From the NCBI RefSeq assembly GCF_902167145.1, contig NC_050099.1, forward strand, positions 13,840,434-13,904,433: 64,000 nucleotides of DNA. The letters are read 5' to 3'. Below, piece after piece: positions 44,384-57,293 of this stretch. The stretch is from Zea mays (lineage: Eukaryota > Streptophyta > Magnoliopsida > Poales > Poaceae). The first letter of the stretch is position 1. Every line of letters starts with the position of its first letter. The notes under the pieces are model-generated. The model did not search any database, was not told the DNA's origin, and saw only the letters and a program-made list of their open reading frames with translations. Position numbers and translations under genes: made by a program.

Positions 44384-47257
44384 TGTAGCATCCCAAAAAT
44401 CCCAATCTAGGTTTGAAACCCTAATCCTCCTTTTACCCCTCCTTTCATCCTCTAATTCTAAGTTCTCCACTAAGTTTTTCTTTCATCATATGCATACATT
44501 TTGTTTGATCACAAGGCACCTCACTTAGATTCTACTTTCTAAACACTTAGAATATTCACAAAATATTTTATTCAAAAGAAAAAGGGGCAAAAAGGGAAAT
44601 GGGGTTTGAAAAGTAAAAAGAAAAAGGAAAAACCCTCTCCCTGCCCTGTTGGACCGAATCTCGGCCCAACACCCGCAACTCCCCCCCCCCTCTCGCGCCC
44701 GCGATCCTCCTCTCTCGGCCCACTCCCGGCCTGCCTCCGCGCGCGCGCCAGCCCGCTCCGCACTCCGCCTCTCTCTCACTGACGAGCCAGCCCCACCTGC
44801 CAGTCGCCCTCTCTCGCACGCTCGCTTCCACTGGCAGACCGGCCCCACCGGTCAGCCGCTTCGTCATCCTCCCCGCATACGACGCCCCGCCGTCCCCTCA
44901 CCGCCGTCCCTTCACCGCCGTCTCTTCACCGCCGTCTCCTCGCCGCACAGAAAGAGTTCGGCACCGCCCCGTCCTCCCCCCCCTTGACCAACGTCCTTGC
45001 CGGTACCCGCCCCGCCGTGGCGTCTCATCGGCGGCGCTGTGCGGCATTTATGGCCGGCACTGTGCAGCTCGCCGGAGTCAGGGCGCTCCACCGCCCCCCT
45101 TGCCCCCGCGCGTCTATAAAAAGCTTCCCCGAGCTCCTTCTTCCTCGCACCGGCCTCGACCACTACCCTCCTCCCCTCGCCCGAGCCCAATTCGCGAAGT
45201 GCCGCCGTCTTCCCCCTCTCCGGTGAGTTCCTCCCCCTCTTCTCTCTCCCTCTCTGTTGGCCCAGCGAGCGATTAAGTTAGCCTAGCAGCTTCCTCACTT
45301 TGCCGCAAACTCAAAACACCACTTCCCCGCCCCAATCCCTCGCCCAAAGACCACCGGCGGCGATCCCCGCCGCGAAGCTCCGCCACCTCCCCGCGGACAG
45401 CCCCCTCCTGTCCCCCTCTAGCCAAATTGAGCCCACCTCTAGGCTCGCCAGCCCCTCCCCGTGCTAAGGCACCTACGCATTGTCCAAGAACCGGGCCACC
45501 GGCGGCGAATCGCCGTCGAGCCCACCGGCGGCCGGGTTTTCTTCCCCGCGGACGGCCGGTTTGCCCGCGCCGTGGAACCGTGACGCCGTTTCCCCTCCGC
45601 TCTCGCTGTCTGGTGGACCCGCAGTGACGCCGTTGCTCCCGCGCGCCCGCGCCGTCTCTCCGCCTGCGGGCCGCAGCTGGGCCGGCGCCCTCGCGCGCGC
45701 GCGCGCCTCGCGCCTGGCTGGGCTGAAAACCACCCCCCCGGCCCACCTGAGAAGAAATTCCTTTTCTTTTTCCCTTTTCCTCCCCTTTTCCCATTTAATT
45801 AGTATTCTTCAATATTTTATGCACCAAAAATTATCCAAATAATTTCTAAAGATCTCATACAACAATGATGTTAGAAAATGACACACTATAATTTGTAAAT
45901 CCCTGTTGATGTATTGTTTTATTGCCTGTTTTCCTAGAAGAAGCGGGGATCGTTGATCCGGAACCCGTAGCCCCGGAAGAGGGACCAGAGCCCGAACTTC
46001 CGGAAGTAGGTCTTCTATGCCAGGAAAGCTTCGACGAAGGCAAGTCCATCCTTCCCTTGATGCATAAATTACCTATTCTCTCTACCACTGCCTAGGCCGG
46101 GATCACGGGGGAATATTGCATTGGGAGTGAGAGATGGCCCGCATTAACATATACTTTCTGGATACGTAATGTGGTTTGGAAGGAAGGGCAATGTGTTTCC
46201 CCTAATAAAGTCTCTTCTTGAAAAGTTTTGCGATGAAGGGTACTCACCCTCATCACCCTGGGAGTGGGATGATCAGGGACTCCCTGGTTTAGTGGAGGGC
46301 CTAAGGTGTTGGCTCAGCTGGTTTAGGCGTGAGCAGAAGGATTGTCCCCTCATATAAGGACCGGCTTGTCATTTTCACTACCTGTACTCCTTTATCGTAC
46401 AACCACTCGAGACTGTGTGGGCAGTCACTCAATCCGAACTTGTGCGGTCCAACCCCAGGGTTAAGAAGGCTGGGGAGCACCGGGAGGATAAGGAGGGGGA
46501 AAGTTTTGTCCGGTTTGGGCATGGTGGTGGCCTGACTCCTTCCGGATAACCATTAAGGTTAGGATGCACGAGTAAGGAAAGTGATCCGGCATTCGGGTCT
46601 CGCGACGGTGAGATCGCAGAAACCGGGCTAGTGGGTAAAGTGTACCCCTCTGCGCAGAGTCAAAACCTATTCGAGTAGTCCGTGTCCACTGGTATGGATG
46701 AGTCTGGTATGGTATGGCAATTAGAGCTTTTTCTCTAAGTTTCTTAACAAGAAAAAGGTGTGTTTAAATGGGTTTTGAAAAAGAAAATAAAGCCACAGGA
46801 GCGGGAAGCTCCGTGGTGGTTGAGTTTTTGGTTACTTGTAATACCATGGGAAAACCTTCAAGCAACTGCCTCTCTCTAAGAAAATGATGAGTGACTACAA
46901 CTCCACCAAATTGAGCATGTACATCATAGGTCTCTTTCTCTCTACGGGAGCGGGGTGGGCTTGCAGAATACCTAGTGTATTCACCCAGATTTATTTATGT
47001 TTTTCAGCAGCCGAGGACTTCTTTTCTGCTATGCTTGATTAAGAGGGCTATGTCTGCACCCAGTTCTGCCTGTGGCTTGGGCTAGTGTATTTTCCTACTA
47101 CGCTTCTCTATTTGGCTCTCTCTCTCTTGAGCTTGTACCCCGGTATTGTAATAAATTTATCTAAACTCTGTACTATTTGAAGTAAGGAATGTGTTTACTA
47201 GCCTCCTGGGACTAGTAATTGTTTCACATTTGAGTCCCAAAGGATCGGGACGCTTCA
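44384..47257 (+). repeat. 5' LTR (2874 bp)
   Basis: It starts TGTAGCATCCCAAAAATCCC and ends GATCGGGACGCTTCA. It has a GC-rich stretch from 44640 to 45740, then an AT-rich 3' part. The open frames in the GC-rich stretch are on both strands and recur in the 3' LTR, so they are not genes. Confidence 0.95.
45115..45123 (+). promoter_or_regulatory. TATA box of 5' LTR
   Basis: TATAAAAAG in a C-rich context, conserved at 53536-53544 in the 3' LTR. Confidence 0.6.
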
Positions 47258-47259
47258 GG

Positions 47260-47271
47260 TGGTATCAGAGC
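47260..47271 (+). other. Primer binding site (initiator tRNA-Met type)
   Basis: TGGTATCAGAGC, two bases after the LTR end, is complementary to the 3' end of plant initiator tRNA-Met. Confidence 0.9.
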
Positions 47272-47401
47272 CCATAGGACTGGCCGTAGGTCGCAGCCCT
47301 GACCCTAGAACCTACCTTAAAAAAGAAAATACCTCTTACCTCAAGAAAAGTTTTCTCTTCCCTTCCCCGGTTTTAACAAGACCCTTCTTTTCCTATTCCA
47401 G

Positions 47402-48235
47402 ATGGAAGACTCTCTGGCCATTAAGTCATCCTACTGCTCAGAAGTGGAAGGGTTCCCACGCCTCTTGCGAAGCTGTGCGCTCCGCATGGGAATCCGCAAG
47501 AAGCCGGAATACGTCTGGACGGAACATTTAGAGGGCGGAATGATAAGATGCTCTATGGCAGTCTACCTGGGGGAAAGCCAAAGCTATCCCAACCAACGTT
47601 CCTTCCAAGTCACTTTTACCGGAGTCCATTTCCTAGATGCTTGCCAAAATGTCGCCCGAAAAGCCCTCCGACAGCTATGTCAGAACTACAACAAAGTAAT
47701 CATTGAAACCCCCCTTCGCTACTTTCCACCCAGCAACAAGAATACCCCCACCTGGAGGAAAAGACTTCAGGCCCTATCAGGAGGAGATCCTATTGAGAAT
47801 GATCCCACCATTGTCTACATGGCTGGATACCTTCATACCCTTGATAACCAATATGATGACCTCGCCCTCCACTGCACTTCCCTAACCTCCCGGGTGGAAA
47901 GCCTGGAGCAGAAAGTCAGGGAACTTTCAGAAGAAAAAGCGTCCCTCCAAGAGAGCCTCTCGTTAGCTGAAGGCGAAGAGACCAACACCCGTGAAGCTTA
48001 CCGCACCCTCAAAATGGACTACGACAAGAAACTGAAGAAGCTCGCCCCCGCAAGGAAAATCCGCAAGAAGACCAAAAGCCAAGGATGTCAGACTGAGCAG
48101 CAGGAAGAGAACCCTCCCAGGAACCAGTCCGACACCGAGGACATGTCCCTGGCCAGCCTTGATGACCTTCTCAAGGAATTTGGGGACACTTTAGAGAAAG
48201 AGTTCAGGGGTACCCTAGGTAGCACTCGTGTGTGA
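47402..48235 (+). CDS. Extra ORF upstream of gag (orf0-like), intact, 277 aa
   Basis: ATG 47402 to TGA, starting MEDSLAIKSSYCSEVEG. Residues ~1-100 form a globular-looking domain with YVWTEHLEGGMIRCSMAVYL and ARKALRQLCQNY, ~100-150 include PLRYFPPSNK, and ~150-225 are a predicted coiled coil (heptads through SLEQKVRELSEEKASLQESL). A Lys/Arg-rich patch and an acidic tail follow. The gag ORF starts 110 bp later in another frame, so translation needs splicing, reinitiation or a separate transcript. A decayed relative lies at 7102-8100. Extra ORFs before gag are known in RIRE3/RIRE8-type elements; no function is known to me. A coiled-coil partner of Gag is one possibility. Confidence 0.75.
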   Translation: MEDSLAIKSSYCSEVEGFPRLLRSCALRMGIRKKPEYVWTEHLEGGMIRCSMAVYLGESQSYPNQRSFQVTFTGVHFLDACQNVARKALRQLCQNYNKVIIETPLRYFPPSNKNTPTWRKRLQALSGGDPIENDPTIVYMAGYLHTLDNQYDDLALHCTSLTSRVESLEQKVRELSEEKASLQESLSLAEGEETNTREAYRTLKMDYDKKLKKLAPARKIRKKTKSQGCQTEQQEENPPRNQSDTEDMSLASLDDLLKEFGDTLEKEFRGTLGSTRV

Positions 48236-48344
48236 TGAGCTTGTGGTAGTAGTATGCTATGTAATGTAATGGCTTGATGTAATGAATAAAATAACTAGTT
48301 AAAAAAATGGCATGTGCATAATAGTGACTCTCTTCCCATGGCAG

Positions 48345-51300
48345 ATGGCTTCGGATAGAACCACGCCTACCGCCTCCGGGATTGGAGCAAGACTTCCTCT
48401 AGGAGCTGAGGGAGAGGCTGGCGGAGAAGGGGGTGAGACCCACCTCCCCGCACCTCCAGAACTACCACTAGACCTAGCCCAAATTCTGGCCAATCAAACC
48501 AGACTCATTGAAGTCCTCACTCGAAGTCTGGAGAACCAGCGCCCAGGCGGTGGAAGGCCCCAGGACAGGATGGGAGAATTTCTGAGACTGAAGCCGCCCA
48601 CGTTCGCGGGGTCCAGCAATCCCCTCGATGCAGATGACTGGCTTCGCACAATCAAGAGGAAGTTGGAAGCCATCGCTTGTCCTGAGAATCAGCGTATTCA
48701 GCTGGCAGCTCATCAGCTTTCAGGAATGGCTTTAGCATGGTGGGACACTTTCAGTGAAGCCATCAGAGACGCCACATGGGCAGAATTTGAAGCAGCCTTC
48801 CGTGAGCACCACGTACCTCAGGGGATAGTTCAACTCAAGGAGGATGAGTTCCGAGAGCTAACTCAAGGCGGGAGGACAGTCAGTGAGTATGTGCACAAGT
48901 TCACAGAGCTGGCCCGCTATGCTCCTGAGGATGTCAGCACCGAGGCCAGAAAGATGGCTCGTTTTCTGAGAGGGTTAAGACCCGAGCTTAAGACCATCCT
49001 CGCCAGCCAGGACTTCCACAGCTTCTCTCACCTTTCCAACAAAGCTATTCAAGTGGAAAGAGCAAAAGAGGAAGAAAAAGGGCACATCAAGAGAAAGTTC
49101 CAGGTCCTCCGAGCACAACAGCAAGAACGTCACCAGAGAGCTCGACCCTTTGGGCTCCCCCCAGAGGTCCAAGCTTCCATAAAAAATCTGGACCCTCTCC
49201 ATCGCGCTACAGTCAGCAGAGTCAGAGCTCCCATCAGGCACCCTCCGTTGCAAGCAACCAGCCGCCAGCAAACGCCTGTTGGCACTGCGGGGACCCCAGT
49301 CACTTCAAGAACAACTGCCCCCAGTTGAAGGCACCAGGACCAACCTACTCCAACTCGGTGAATGGCCCCAAGATTCCATCAGCACCTACCCCCAAGGCGT
49401 TTCCTTCCAGCAGCCAGCAGAGCAGGGCTCAGTACCAGGGCAGGGCCCGGGTCAACCACGTCGACGCTCAGGAAGCCCAGCAAGCCCCGGGAGTAGTGCT
49501 CGGTGAGTTCCTCGTTGAATTTACTCCCGCTTCTGTGCTTTTCGATTCAGGAGCATCCCATTCATTTATAGCCGCTAAGTTTGTGGAAAAGCATGGCATA
49601 CCCTCTACACCTCTAGCTATCCCTTTGGTCACCCGAACCCCGGGATCAGACCTCCTGTGCAAACTCAGGTGTTCCCAAGTCAGAATTCTTTTAAGTGGGG
49701 TAGTGTTCCTGGCAGACTTAACCATCTTGCCATCCCAAGGAATTGATGTAATCCTAGGAATGGATTGGCTAGCTAAGCACAAGGGTGTTATCAGCTGCGC
49801 AAGCAAGACTGTTCTTCTCATAGATCACCAAGGAAAGGCAGTTTCCTGTCAAGCCCAACCGCCCGCAAATGATCCAATGATATTTAATCTGGCAGTAGAA
49901 AGCATGTCTGTAATCAAGGAGTTTGAAGATGTATTTCCAGAAGAGTTGCCCGGGATGCCACCAGAAAGAGAAGTAGAGTTCTATATAGATCTCATTCCCG
50001 GCACCGCACCCATCGCAAAGAGACCATACCGCATGGCCTCCACTGAGTTGGCAGAATTGAAACTTCAGATTTCGGAACTGCAACAAAAAGGGTACATCCG
50101 TCCCAGTTCGTCTCCCTGGGGAGCACCCGTTCTTTTCGTTACCAAAAAGGATGGGAGCATGAGGATGTGTATTGATTATCGATCCTTGAACGAAGTTGCA
50201 ATCAAGAATAAGTACCCTCTTCCCCGGATCGATGACCTATTCGACCAACTGCAAGGAGCCAAATACTTCTCCAAGATAGACCTCAGGTCAGGGTATCACC
50301 AACTCAGGATTAAGGAAGCAGACATTCAGAAAACTGCATTCGTCACCAGATACGGGCAATATGAATTCACAGTGATGCCATTTGGACTAACCAACGCACC
50401 CGCCTTTTTCATGAACCTCATGAATAAGGTATTTATGGAAGAATTGGATAAATTTGTCGTGGTTTTTATCGACGACATCCTCATCTATTCCAAGAGTCGC
50501 AAGGACCATGAGCAGCACCTTCGAACCGTCCTCGGAAGACTCAGAGCACATCAACTTTATGCTAAGCTCAGCAAGTGTGAGTTCTGGTTAGAGAAGATAG
50601 CCTTCCTAGGGCATATCTTGACTGCTGAAGGGATAGAAGTGGACCCATCTAAGGTAGAAGCTGTTTCAAATTGGAAGCAACCATCCAACGTCAGTGAAGT
50701 TCGAAGCTTTCTGGGAATGGCAGGGTATTATCGCCGCTTTATCAAGGGATTCTCCAGCATAGCAAAGCCCATGACTGAACTTCTCAAAAAGGACAATAAG
50801 TTTGTATGGACTCCCAAATGTGAAGGAAGTTTCCAAATCATCAAGGAGAAACTTACAACTGCACCAGTCCTGACCCTGCCAGACATACACCAGGATTTTG
50901 TCATCTTCTGTGATGCTTCCAAGCAAGGCTTAGGATGTGTCTTAATGCAAAATGAGAAAGTCATTGCTTATGCATCCCGATTACTCAAGCCGCACGAACA
51001 GAACTATCCTACCCACGATCTGGAATTGGCGGCCATAGTGCACGCCCTAAAAATTTGGAGGCATTATCTGATTGGGAACAAATGCCACATCTTCACTGAT
51101 CACAAGAGTCTAAAGTACATCTTCACGCAACCGGACCTCAACCTCCGTCAGAGAAGGTGGCTCGAATTGATCAAAGATTATGACCTCGAAATCCACTACC
51201 ACCCCGGAAAGGCCAACGTGGTAGCAGACGCCCTCAGCAGAAAACCCTTCGGGGTTAAGGGAGCAAACTTTCTGGAAGATTGGAAGAAAGAATCAGCTCA

Positions 51301-52783
51301 GCTAAATGCATGTCTGGGAGACAACGGTGGCCTGGAAGTCAAGCCAAATCTAGAAGATCTCATACGCAAGGCCCAACGCCTGGACGCAGAAACAACCAAG
51401 CTTATGGAAAGAGCACGAAAGGAGCAACTTCCGGACCTCAGGACAGATAATCAAGGAGCCCTCTGGTTCAAGGATCGCCTGTGCGTGCCAGTGGGAGAAA
51501 CACGAGAAACCCTGCTCGATGAAGCCCACAACTCAGCTTACTCTATCCACCCAGGGACCACCAAGATGTACTTAGACCTTAAGACCAGATATTGGTGGAA
51601 AGGGATGAAAAGGGAAATAGCACAGTATGTGGCCCGATGTGACACCTGCCAGCGAACAAAGGCCGAACATCAGAAGCCTGCAGGCCTGCTTCAACCCCTC
51701 CCAATACCCGAATGGAAGTGGGAAGAAATAGGCATGGATTTCGTCACCGGACTGCCCAGATCCCAAAGAGGAAATGATTCCATATGGGTAATAATCGATC
51801 GTCTCACCAAGGTGGCCCATTTCATTCCAGTAAAGACCACTTTTGGAGGAGCAGCCCTCGCCTGATTATACCTTAAAGAGATAGTCAGGCTACATGGCAT
51901 TCCACGGAAGATAGTATCAGATAGAGGAACGCAGTTCACTTCAAAATTTTGGAAGGGCCTTCAGCAAGCAATGGGCACCAAATTAGATTTCAGCACTGCT
52001 TATCACCCCCAGTCAGATGGTCAAACAGAGAGAGTCAACAAGGTCCTTGAAGATTTACTCAGAGCCTGCGTATTAGCCTTCGACAGAGATTGGGAGTCTA
52101 GTTTGCCGGACGCCGAATTCTCATACAACAACAGCCATCAGGCCAGCATCAAAATGTCACCATTCGAAGCACTGTATGGAAGAAAATGCCAGACTCCCCT
52201 AATGTGGTCCAATGTAGGGGAAAGAACACTAGAAGGACCCGACTTTGTTAAAGAAGCCGAAGAAAAAGTTGCTTTGATCCGCAGAAGGTTACTTGAAGCT
52301 CAGAGTCGACAGAAGAGTTACGCAGACAATAGGCGAAGGGAACTCAGATTTGAGGAAGGAGATTTTGTTTATCTCAAGGTTTCCCCAATGCGTGGTGTCA
52401 AAAGGTTCCAGATGAAAGGAAAGCTAGCACCCCGTTTCGTCGGTCCTTACCCTGTCATTTCCCGAATAGGACCTGTGGCATACCGTCTTGAGCTACCAGA
52501 ATCCATGTCAGATATTCACAATGTGTTCCATGTGTCTCAACTCCGCAAATGCCTAAAAGTACCAGAAACCCGTATCGAGGCAGAAGCAATTCAGATTCGA
52601 AAGGATCTCCAGTACCGGGAAAAGCCAGTGAAGATTCTCGACTCAGCAGTCAGAAGGACCCGCAATTCAGAAGTGAAGCTCTGTAAGGTTCAGTGGAGCA
52701 GAGATGGAGAAGAGGAATCCACCTGGGAAAGTGAGGACTCTCTGAGGAAGGAATACCCTTACCTTTTCTCGAGCCCCGTCTGA
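48345..52783 (+). pseudogene. gag-pol polyprotein with chromodomain, one frameshift and one stop
   Basis: The likely start is ATG 48345 (MASDRTTPTASGI). The gag domain follows (ADDWLRTIKRKLEAIACPEN, WWDTFSEAI). A single-base deficit in the C6 run at 49157-49162 shifts the frame before the intact zinc knuckle [14 protein letters not shown]. In the second frame come protease ([13 protein letters not shown], near 49536), RT ([22 protein letters not shown] near 50465), RNase H ([28 protein letters not shown]), the integrase zinc finger ([11 protein letters not shown]) and DDE core ([30 protein letters not shown]). The chromodomain is near 52600-52780 (VQWSRDGEEESTWE). TGA at 51863-51865 interrupts integrase, probably from CGA. 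All catalytic motifs are otherwise normal, so the copy is recently inactivated or affected by base-call error. Confidence 0.92.
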
Positions 52784-52805
52784 ATCTCGAGGGCGAGATT
52801 CCTTT

Positions 52806-52819
52806 AAGTGGGGTAGGTT
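52806..52819 (+). other. Polypurine tract region
   Basis: AAGTGGGGTAGG directly precedes the 3' LTR start TGTAGCATCCC. Confidence 0.6.
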
Positions 52820-55676
52820 TGTAGCATCCCAAAAATCCCAATCTAGGTTTGAAACCCTAATCCTCCTTTTACCCCTCCTTTCATCCTCTAATTCTAAGTT
52901 CTCCACTAAGTTTTTCTTTCATCATATGCATACATTTTGTTTGATCACAAGGCACCTCACTTAGATTCTACTTTCTAAACACTTAGAATATTCACAAAAT
53001 ATTTTATTCAAAAGAAAAAGGGGCAAAAAGGGAAATGGGGTTTGAAAAGTAAAAAGAAAAAGGAAAAACCCTCTCCCTGCCCTGTTGGACCGAATCTCGG
53101 CCCAACACCCGCAACTCCCCCCCCCCCTCTCGCGCCCGCGCTCCTCCTCTCTCGGCCCACTCCCGGCCTGCCTCCGCGCGCGCGCCAGCCTGCTCCGCAC
53201 TCCGCCTCTCTCTCACTGACGAGCCAGCCCCACCTGCCAGCCGCCCTCTCTCGCACTCTCGCTTCCACTGGCAGACCGGCCCCACCGGTCAGCCGCTTCG
53301 TCATCCTCCCCGCATACGACGCCCCGCCGTCCCCTCACCGCCGTCCCTTCACCGCCGTCTCCTCGCCGCACAGAAAGAGTTCGGCACCGCCCCGTCCTCC
53401 CCCCCTTGACCAACGTCCTTGCCGGTACCGCCCCGCCGTGGCGTCTCATCGGCGGCGCTGTGCGGCATTTATGGCCGACACTGTGCAGCTCGCCGGAGTC
53501 AGGGCGCTCCACCGCCCCCCTTGCCCCCGCGCGCCTATAAAAAGCTTCCCCGAGCTCCTTCTTCCTCGCACCGGCCTCGACCACTACCCTCCTCCCCTCG
53601 CCCGAGCCCAATTCGCGAAGCGCCGCCGTCTTCCCCCTCTCCGGTGAGTTCCTCCCCCTCTTCTCTCTCCCTCTCTGTTGGCCCAGCGAGCGATTAAGTT
53701 AGCCTAGCAGCTTCCTCACTTTGCCGCAAACTCAAAACACCACTTCCCCGCACCAATCCCTCGCCCAAAGACCACCGGCGGCGATCCCCGCCGCGAAGCT
53801 CCGCCACCTCCCCGCGGACAGCCCCCTCCTGTCCCCCTCTAGCCAAATTGAGCCCACCTCTAGGCTCGCCAGCCCCTCCCCGTGCTAAGGCACCTACGCA
53901 TTGTCCAAGAACCGGGCCACCGGCGGCGAATCGCCGTCGAGCCCACCGGCGGCCGGGTTTTCTTCCCCGCGGACGGCCGGTTCGCCCACGCCGTGGAACC
54001 GTGACGCCGTTTCCCCTCCGCTCTCGCTGTCTGGTGGACCCGCAGTGACGTCGTTGCTCCCGCGCGCCCGCGTCGTCTCTCCGCCTGCGGGCCGCAGCTG
54101 GGCCGGCGCCCTCGCGCGCGCGCGCCTCGCGCCTGGCTGGGCTGAAAACCACCCCCCCGGCCCACCTGAGAAGAAATTCCTTTTCTTTTTCCCTTTTCCT
54201 CCCCTTTTCCCATTTAATTAGTATTCTTCAATATTTTATGCACCAAAAAATATCCAAATAATTTCTAAAGATCTCATACAACAATGATGTTAGAAAATGA
54301 CACACTATAATTTGTAAATCCCTGTTGATGTATTGTTTTATTGCCTGTTTTCCTAGAAGAAGCGGGGATCGTTGATCCGGAACCCGTAGCCCCGGAAGAG
54401 GGACCAGAGCCCGAACTTCCGGAAGTAGGTCTTCTGTGCCAGGAAAGCTTCGACGAAGGCAAGTCCATCCTTCCCTTGATGCATAAATTACCTATTCTCT
54501 CTACCACTGCCTAGGCCGGGATCACGGGGGAATATTGCATTGGGAGTGAGAGATGGTCCGCATTAACATATACTTTCTGGATACGTAATGTGGTTTGGAA
54601 GGAAGGGCAATGTGTTTCCCCTAATAAAGTCTCTTCTTGAAAAGTTTTGCGATGAAGGGTACTCACCCTCATCACCCTGGGAGTGGGATGATCAGGGACT
54701 CCCTGGTTTAGGGGAGGGCCTAAGGTGTTGGCTCAGCTGGTTTAGGCGTGAGCAGAAGGATTGTCCCCTCATATAAGGACCGACTTGTCATTTTCACTAC
54801 CTGTACTCCTTTATCGTACAACCACTCGAGACTGTGTGGGCAGTCACTCAATCCGAACTCGTGCGGTCCAACCCGAGGGTTAAGAAGGCTGGGGAGCACC
54901 GGGAGGATAAGGAGGGGGAAAGTTTTGTCCGGTTTGGGCATGGTGGTGGACTGACTCCTTCCGGATAACCGTTAAGGTTAGGATGCACGAGTAAGGAAAG
55001 AGATCCGGCATTCGGGTCTCGCGACGGTGAGATCGCAGAAACCGGGCTAGTGGGTAAAGTGTACCCCTCTGCGCAGAGTCAAAACCTATTCGAATAGTCC
55101 GTGTCCACTGGTATGGATGAGTCTGGTATGGTATGGCAATTAGAGCTTTTTCTCTAAGTTTCTTAACAAGGAAAAGGTGTGTTTAAATGGGTTTTGAAAA
55201 AGAAAATAAAGCCACAGGAGCGGGAAGCTCCGTGGTGGTTGAGTTTTTGGTTACTTGTAATACCATGGGAAAACCTTCAAGCAACTGCCTCTCTCTAAGA
55301 AAATGATGAGTGACTACAACTCCACCAAATTGAGCATGTACATCATAGGTCTCTTTCTCTCTACGGGAGCGGGGTGGGCTTGCGGAATACCTAGTGTATT
55401 CACCCAGATTTATTTATGTTTTTCAGCAGCCGAGGACTTCTTTTCTGCTACGCTTGATTAAGAGGGTTGTGTCTGCACCCAGTTCTGCCTGTGGCTTGGG
55501 CTAGTGTATTTTCCTACTACGCTTCTCTATTTGGCTCTCTCTCTCTCGAGCTTGTACCCCGGTATTGTAATAAATTTATCTAAACTCTGTACTATTTGAA
55601 GTAAGGAATGTGTTTACTAGCCTCCTGGGACTAGTAATTGTTTCACATTTGAGTCCCAAAGGATCGGGACGCTTCA
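52820..55676 (+). repeat. 3' LTR (2857 bp)
   Basis: Same ends as the 5' LTR, followed by ATGAG. It lacks one short CACCGCCGTCTCTT-type unit present in the 5' LTR near 44930. Confidence 0.95.
53536..53544 (+). promoter_or_regulatory. TATA box of 3' LTR
   Basis: TATAAAAAG, the partner of 45115-45123. Confidence 0.6.
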
Positions 55677-55681
55677 ATGAG

Positions 55682-56719
55682 CCACTTTATATGATGAGGA
55701 TATCACTCCTATACATATAATGCATGGATCGATAACACGATCACGTGCACGACAACTAAATCTCTAGGTTCGTTCTAACCTAGTTAATTGTGTTTTAGAG
55801 CTTACGCTTGGAGCCATGAATGTTTTGATGATTAGGAACCTTATAGAGGACCAACAAGGACTTGGAAAAGGCCAAGATGTCAAGGAGGAGAAGCAAGGGC
55901 ATCCACAACAAGAAGGAGATCAAGTCCGACTGAATTGCGACCGATCTCGGGTTCTAGGACCAGTATGCACTAAAATGGATGCCCATGACACATCTGAACT
56001 CCTTTTGGGTTGGACTTGATATGGTTGGAAAGCTAAGGATATAAATTATCCAACCCAATTGGTCCCGACTTAAAATTTATCTAAAGACAATGGGAATCTT
56101 CGAAACAAATTAGTGTCTAGATTATGTTTCGGTGCTACAACACCGTCGGTTGGGCTATTGGCCCATGTATCGCATTGGAGCCCATTAGGGACACGTCTAG
56201 GGATATTGCATGCCCCTAAATCATATATTATCAGCATCCACTGTCACCATTAGGATTGAGTTTTGCTAAGATTTATTCTGTCTTCGAACAGTGTCATTGT
56301 TCATCGGTTTGTGAGACCCCACCTTGTGATCAATACAGTTTTGGTTATGTTCTTTCCTGTTCTTTCTTGTGTTCTTCATTGCACTTGTAGGGATAAGTCT
56401 TCGTGGTGAGGTCACTCATGTGACACGGGTGATAACCAATAGAGCAGTAGTGTAGTGATTGCGAGGATCTGTTCGCTCGGAGCCTTGGATCATCAATGTT
56501 GAGATCTCCCTCCAACCAAGTTATCCTACCTCTCGGAAGATCGGGTCTTGCGCTCTATCATTATACCCCTTAACATGTCAGTATTGTGACCATTCATTGT
56601 ATGGGCGCTGACCTTAAGAGAAGCTCATTAGTACTCTAGCATATTTAAGCCTAAATAATAGCCTAAAAATTGTTTATTCTCCTTCTCGTTGCTTTGATAG
56701 AAGACTATGGTAGACTAAG
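55682..56719. other. Unassigned region, possibly a truncated LTR
   Basis: No gene recognised. The stretch GTGATCAATACAG...TTCTTTCTTGTGTTC near 56325-56375 resembles LTR-end sequence of other gypsy elements, but no boundaries were found. Confidence 0.35.
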
Positions 56720-57055
56720 CACTACAGGAAACGCCTAAATTTTCGTGGGCCAAAAACCCATGAAAATAAGCGTAAACCGACGAAAATAGGATATTTTCGT
56801 CGGCATGCCGCCGAAAATATGTTCGACGAAAATAGGCAACTATTTCGTCGGTACCGACGAAAATGACCTATTTTCGTCGGCTTCCCCAAGGCCGACGAAA
56901 ATAGGTGCTCGGCTTGGTATTTGCGTCGACCTCGATAGCCGACGAAAATAGGAGCTTTATTTTCGTCGGCCCCGGTGGCCCACGAAAATAGCTGGCGGCC
57001 TGCATGTATTTTCATCGGCCTCCGAACAGGCCGACGAAAATTCATGATACCCCCC
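56720..57055. repeat. CACTA terminal and subterminal repeats
   Basis: CACTACAGGAAACGCC is followed by about fifteen copies of CCGACGAAAATA or its complement TATTTTCGTCGG, in both orientations and often as head-to-head pairs. Such motifs are where TNPA-type proteins bind in En/Spm. The interval ends in a poly-C tract near 57051. Confidence 0.85.
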
Positions 57056-57293
57056 CCCAAAACAGATTTTTCTGCACCTTTTAATTCACAACAAAATACA
57101 CATAATCCACAATATCACATATACAAATTTCACAAGCAATAAAAATTTCACAAACCACATTCACAAGCAATACCATATACATAGTCCATAGTCCATACAT
57201 AGTCCATAGTCCATACATAGTTTCAATACCATAATCACATCCATAATGAAGTCTATACATAGTCCATACATAGTCCATAAACAAACTCACTAC

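Larger units (their letters stand above)
44384..55676 (+). mobile_element. Complete Tekay/Del-type chromovirus retrotransposon (11.3 kb)
   Basis: Two long LTRs are flanked by a perfect 5-bp duplication ATGAG (44379-44383 and 55677-55681). The order is LTR, tRNA-iMet primer site, extra ORF, gag-pol with C-terminal chromodomain, polypurine tract, LTR. The chromodomain after integrase and the gag-pol layout place it with the Tekay/Del chromoviruses. The LTRs differ by about 30 bases plus a few short indels by eye, roughly 1%. At 1.3e-8 changes per site per year, a common grass LTR rate, that implies insertion within about the last half million years. gag-pol has one frameshift and one stop. Confidence 0.93.

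Noticed and set aside
45273..45794. Minus-strand 173-codon frame in GC-rich DNA
   Set aside because: It lies inside the 5' LTR, is mirrored by the copy at 53694-54213, and is Arg/Gly/Ala-rich from composition alone.
53042..53647. Plus-strand 201-codon Pro/Arg-rich frame
   Set aside because: It is inside the 3' LTR; the corresponding 5' LTR frame is broken by indels, so it is not conserved as protein.
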